The notes under the pieces were generated by a model, which searched no databases, was not told the DNA's origin, and worked only from the letters and a program-made list of their open reading frames with translations. Source: Fimbriimonadaceae bacterium (lineage in GTDB: Bacteria > Armatimonadota > Fimbriimonadia > Fimbriimonadales > Fimbriimonadaceae). Taken from it: DNA of 64,000 nucleotides. Location of the stretch: assembly GCA_019454145.1 (NCBI GenBank), contig CP075366.1:1777564-1841563 (forward strand), in the 5' to 3' direction. Positions 62,173 to 64,000 of the stretch are shown piece by piece (the first letter of the stretch is position 1; each line of letters begins with the position of its first letter). A program made the translations under genes and the position numbers.

Positions 62173-62299
62173 TTCCCTCCCCAAGCCTGGGGAGGGTTAG
62201 GGTGGGGTTGCTCTTGCACAACTTTCGGCATAAACAACCCTCCTCTTAATCTCCTCTCAAACTTGGGAGGAGAAATTGCTCTATCTAAGAGTGTCAAAA
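62173..62299. repeat. Direct repeat copy B
   Basis: 127 bp, about 258 bp downstream of copy A and with the same order of palindromes (TCCCTCCCC...GGGGAGGGTTAGGGTGGGG, then CTCCTCTCAAACTTGGGAGGAG). A short palindromic remnant at 62320-62350 follows it, as one follows copy A, so a unit of nearly 190 bp was probably duplicated. Confidence 0.85.
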
Positions 62300-62358
62300 G
62301 GAGACGATTCGGAGAAAGGATTCCCTCTCCAAGCCCAGGGCGGGGTTGGCTCAGAAAT

Positions 62359-64000
62359 CTAAAGCGAAGCCAACACTTCTTGCGCCTTCGCCAACGCCGC
62401 TGGAACTTGCGAAACATCGCGACCGCCCGCCGTAGCGAAATCAGGCCGACCACCCCCGCCACCGCCTGCAATCTTGGCTACCTCGCGGACGATATCGCCA
62501 GCTTTTGCGCCAGATTTTTGGGCAGATTCACCGACTTTGCAAACAAACGTGACCTTGCCATCCGCAATGTTTGCAATCAACGCGACAGCATCGGGGGCAC
62601 CATCAACCAAACGGTCAGCAACCAACTTTGCATCAGCGGCTTCTGCGTCGTTCATGGTTTGAACTTTCAGCTTGATTGCGCCGATTGCATGCTCTTCGAC
62701 GTTTGCCGCGCCGACTCCCGACTGCGCTAGTTTTTCGCGCTTTTTGCGCTCTTCACGCAAAGTTTCCAGAGTTTTTTCGATAGCGTGCGCAAGTTCACGC
62801 GGCTGGGTTTTGAGTTTGTTAGCCGCTTCCTGAATCAAGGTTTGTTGGTCGCTGACCCAATCGAAGGCGTTGGTTCCAGTGACGGCAGTGATCCGCCGAA
62901 CCCCGCTTGCCGCCGAACTTTCATGAGCAATCTTGAACAAACCGATCTCGCCCGTGGTTCGGACATGAACACCGCCGCATAATTCGCGGCTAAAACTCGG
63001 CACGGACGGAGGCATTTCGCCGATCTGGACGACCCGCACAAAGTCAGCGTATTTTTCGCCGAACAAAGCCATCGCGCCCATCGCGCGGGCTTCGTCAATC
63101 GGCACGTCGGTATACGTCACCACACCTTGTGAAGCGAGGATTTGACCGTAAACAATTTCTTCCACTTGCTTGATGTCGGCATCGCTCATTGCCGCTCCGT
63201 GAGTGAAGTCGAATCGCAGAATTTCGTCGTTAACCAGCGAACCGGCTTGTGTGACGTGGGTTCCCAATACCTGGCGTAAAGCCGCGTGCATCAAGTGGGT
63301 TGCCGTGTGGTTTCGCGTGATCGCCGCGCGGCGTTTGGCGTCAACTTCGCATTCAACAACCTGCTTAAACAACTCCCCATTAAGCTTGGCAATCGCCTCT
63401 TCTTCGCCGAGTCCTTCGACGAGCGAGCCGTTCGATAATTCAACCAAATGGACGAAAATGCCGTCGCTTTTTGTAACGTCTTTGACGTTGAGTGTAAACC
63501 CGTTGCCGTAGATCACCCCGGTATCGGCAACTTGCCCGCCGGATTCTGCATAAAACGGAGTGGATTCCAGCGCGATGACGAATTCGTTGGTCGCCTTACC
63601 TTCTTCCAAAACCGGGTGTGCGCCCGTGATGATGGATTCACCCGTGGTTTGCGTGTAGCCGATGAATTCGGTTTGACTGGGTTTTTCATCTTGGGTGGCA
63701 AAAATCGTAACGACCCCAACACCGCCGTACACCGTGTCCATCCCCGCCGATGCGCGTGATCGCTCTTGAGCTTCCAGCATCGCGGTTCGGTAGCCTTCGG
63801 TATCTACGGTGACTCCGGCTTCGGCGCAGATTTCTTGGGTGACTTCGAGCGGGAATCCGTAGGTGTCGTAGAGTTGGAAGGCTTCCTCACCTGATAATTC
63901 AAACAATTCTGGGGCTGTGGAATCAAAATTATCCGAACTTTCAATGAGCTTTCGATGTTCCGAAAGCGCATACACTTGAACTTGAGTACTCAAATTTCGG
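62359..64000 (-). CDS. alaS: Alanyl-tRNA synthetase, C-terminal part
   Basis: 547 codons are in the window; the frame stays open to the right edge, so the N-terminal catalytic core lies outside. Landmarks: AFQLYDTYGFPLEVTQEICA, the editing-domain zinc site RNHTATHLMHAALRQ with SRELCGGVHVRTTGEIG, and the C-Ala tail GGGGGGRPDFATAGGRD. It charges tRNA-Ala and hydrolyses mis-charged Ser and Gly. The apparent start at 63993 is a TTG inside the gene, not a real start. The repeat-rich spacer ends a few bases past its stop codon. Confidence 0.96.
   Translation of the reverse strand, partial: RNLSTQVQVYALSEHRKLIESSDNFDSTAPELFELSGEEAFQLYDTYGFPLEVTQEICAEAGVTVDTEGYRTAMLEAQERSRASAGMDTVYGGVGVVTIFATQDEKPSQTEFIGYTQTTGESIITGAHPVLEEGKATNEFVIALESTPFYAESGGQVADTGVIYGNGFTLNVKDVTKSDGIFVHLVELSNGSLVEGLGEEEAIAKLNGELFKQVVECEVDAKRRAAITRNHTATHLMHAALRQVLGTHVTQAGSLVNDEILRFDFTHGAAMSDADIKQVEEIVYGQILASQGVVTYTDVPIDEARAMGAMALFGEKYADFVRVVQIGEMPPSVPSFSRELCGGVHVRTTGEIGLFKIAHESSAASGVRRITAVTGTNAFDWVSDQQTLIQEAANKLKTQPRELAHAIEKTLETLREERKKREKLAQSGVGAANVEEHAIGAIKLKVQTMNDAEAADAKLVADRLVDGAPDAVALIANIADGKVTFVCKVGESAQKSGAKAGDIVREVAKIAGGGGGGRPDFATAGGRDVSQVPAALAKAQEVLASL

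Noticed and set aside
61842-62471. Minus-strand frame of 209 codons
   Set aside because: It is built from the duplicated repeat and its repeated PNPPQ-like residues mirror the repeat, not a protein family.
1-64000. CRISPR, phage, insertion sequence or defence island
   Set aside because: No repeat-spacer array, integrase, transposase or phage gene was seen; the only mobile-type genes are two toxin-antitoxin pairs.

Overview
The window looks like ordinary chromosome from a flagellated diderm bacterium, most likely of the Armatimonadota (Fimbriimonadia-like). That assignment is inference. It rests on an SLH-domain outer-membrane porin (765-2660), flagellar genes that include both L-ring and P-ring proteins, a PEP-CTERM protein, menaquinone-type genes (ubiE/menG beside a polyprenyl synthase), folE2 in place of folE, mid-range GC, and many genes whose start codon sits 6-7 nt behind a TANNNT box, as in leaderless transcription. 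I see no rRNA, CRISPR array, insertion sequence, phage or defence island. One tRNA gene is present (tRNA-Arg, anticodon UCU).

Layout. 1-5900: cell-envelope genes (a truncated secreted protein, the SLH porin with a long structured leader, phosphomannomutase), an alpha/beta hydrolase and a PEP-CTERM protein. 5920-7203: endonuclease IV, then a decayed hicBA toxin-antitoxin pair. 7252-15920: a leftward flagellar operon in the order flgF-flgG-flgA-flgH-flgI-flgJ-flgN-flgK-flgL-fliW-csrA, ending in the CsrA/FliW regulatory pair. 16028-28111: mixed metabolism and signalling (metK, a degenerate GGDEF protein, a UshA-like nucleotidase, an OYE reductase, TetR, a NamZ-like muramidase, prfA, ribH, a MobA-like transferase, a TSUP exporter). 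28149-31307: a sugar ABC importer without its ATPase. 31354-37665: two small P-loop kinases, tRNA-Arg, AraC, an ankyrin protein, an orphan glcF, folE2 and a YVTN propeller. 37666-44143: an orphan sdhA, a small ferredoxin, a CPBP protease, a dppA operon, a YHS-thioredoxin fusion and a broken outer-membrane protein gene. 44231-47141: a J-domain/WD40 fusion followed by a zinc-finger membrane protein and a double STN-domain protein. 47196-55421: a HAD phosphatase with a soluble histidine kinase, a LON-domain protein, an intact DUF433/DUF5615 toxin-antitoxin pair, an R3H-AAA ATPase, and the ubiE-polyprenyl synthase-HAD operon. 55402-64000: an unknown membrane-anchored protein, VOC and FAD oxidoreductases, a LolA/thioredoxin fusion, cheW, an ankyrin protein, a repeat-rich spacer, and alaS running off the right edge.

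The most notable points are the two degenerate loci explained by single-base changes (hicBA and the outer-membrane protein at 43493-44143), the structured RNA candidates at 2729-2919 and 37719-37788, the recurrent leaderless-promoter spacing at eight genes, a FlgH without any cysteine, and the unusual J-domain/WD40-zinc-finger-STN gene set. None of these amounts to a proven new system. The structured leader in front of the SLH porin and the 44-47 kb cassette are the best candidates for something undescribed.
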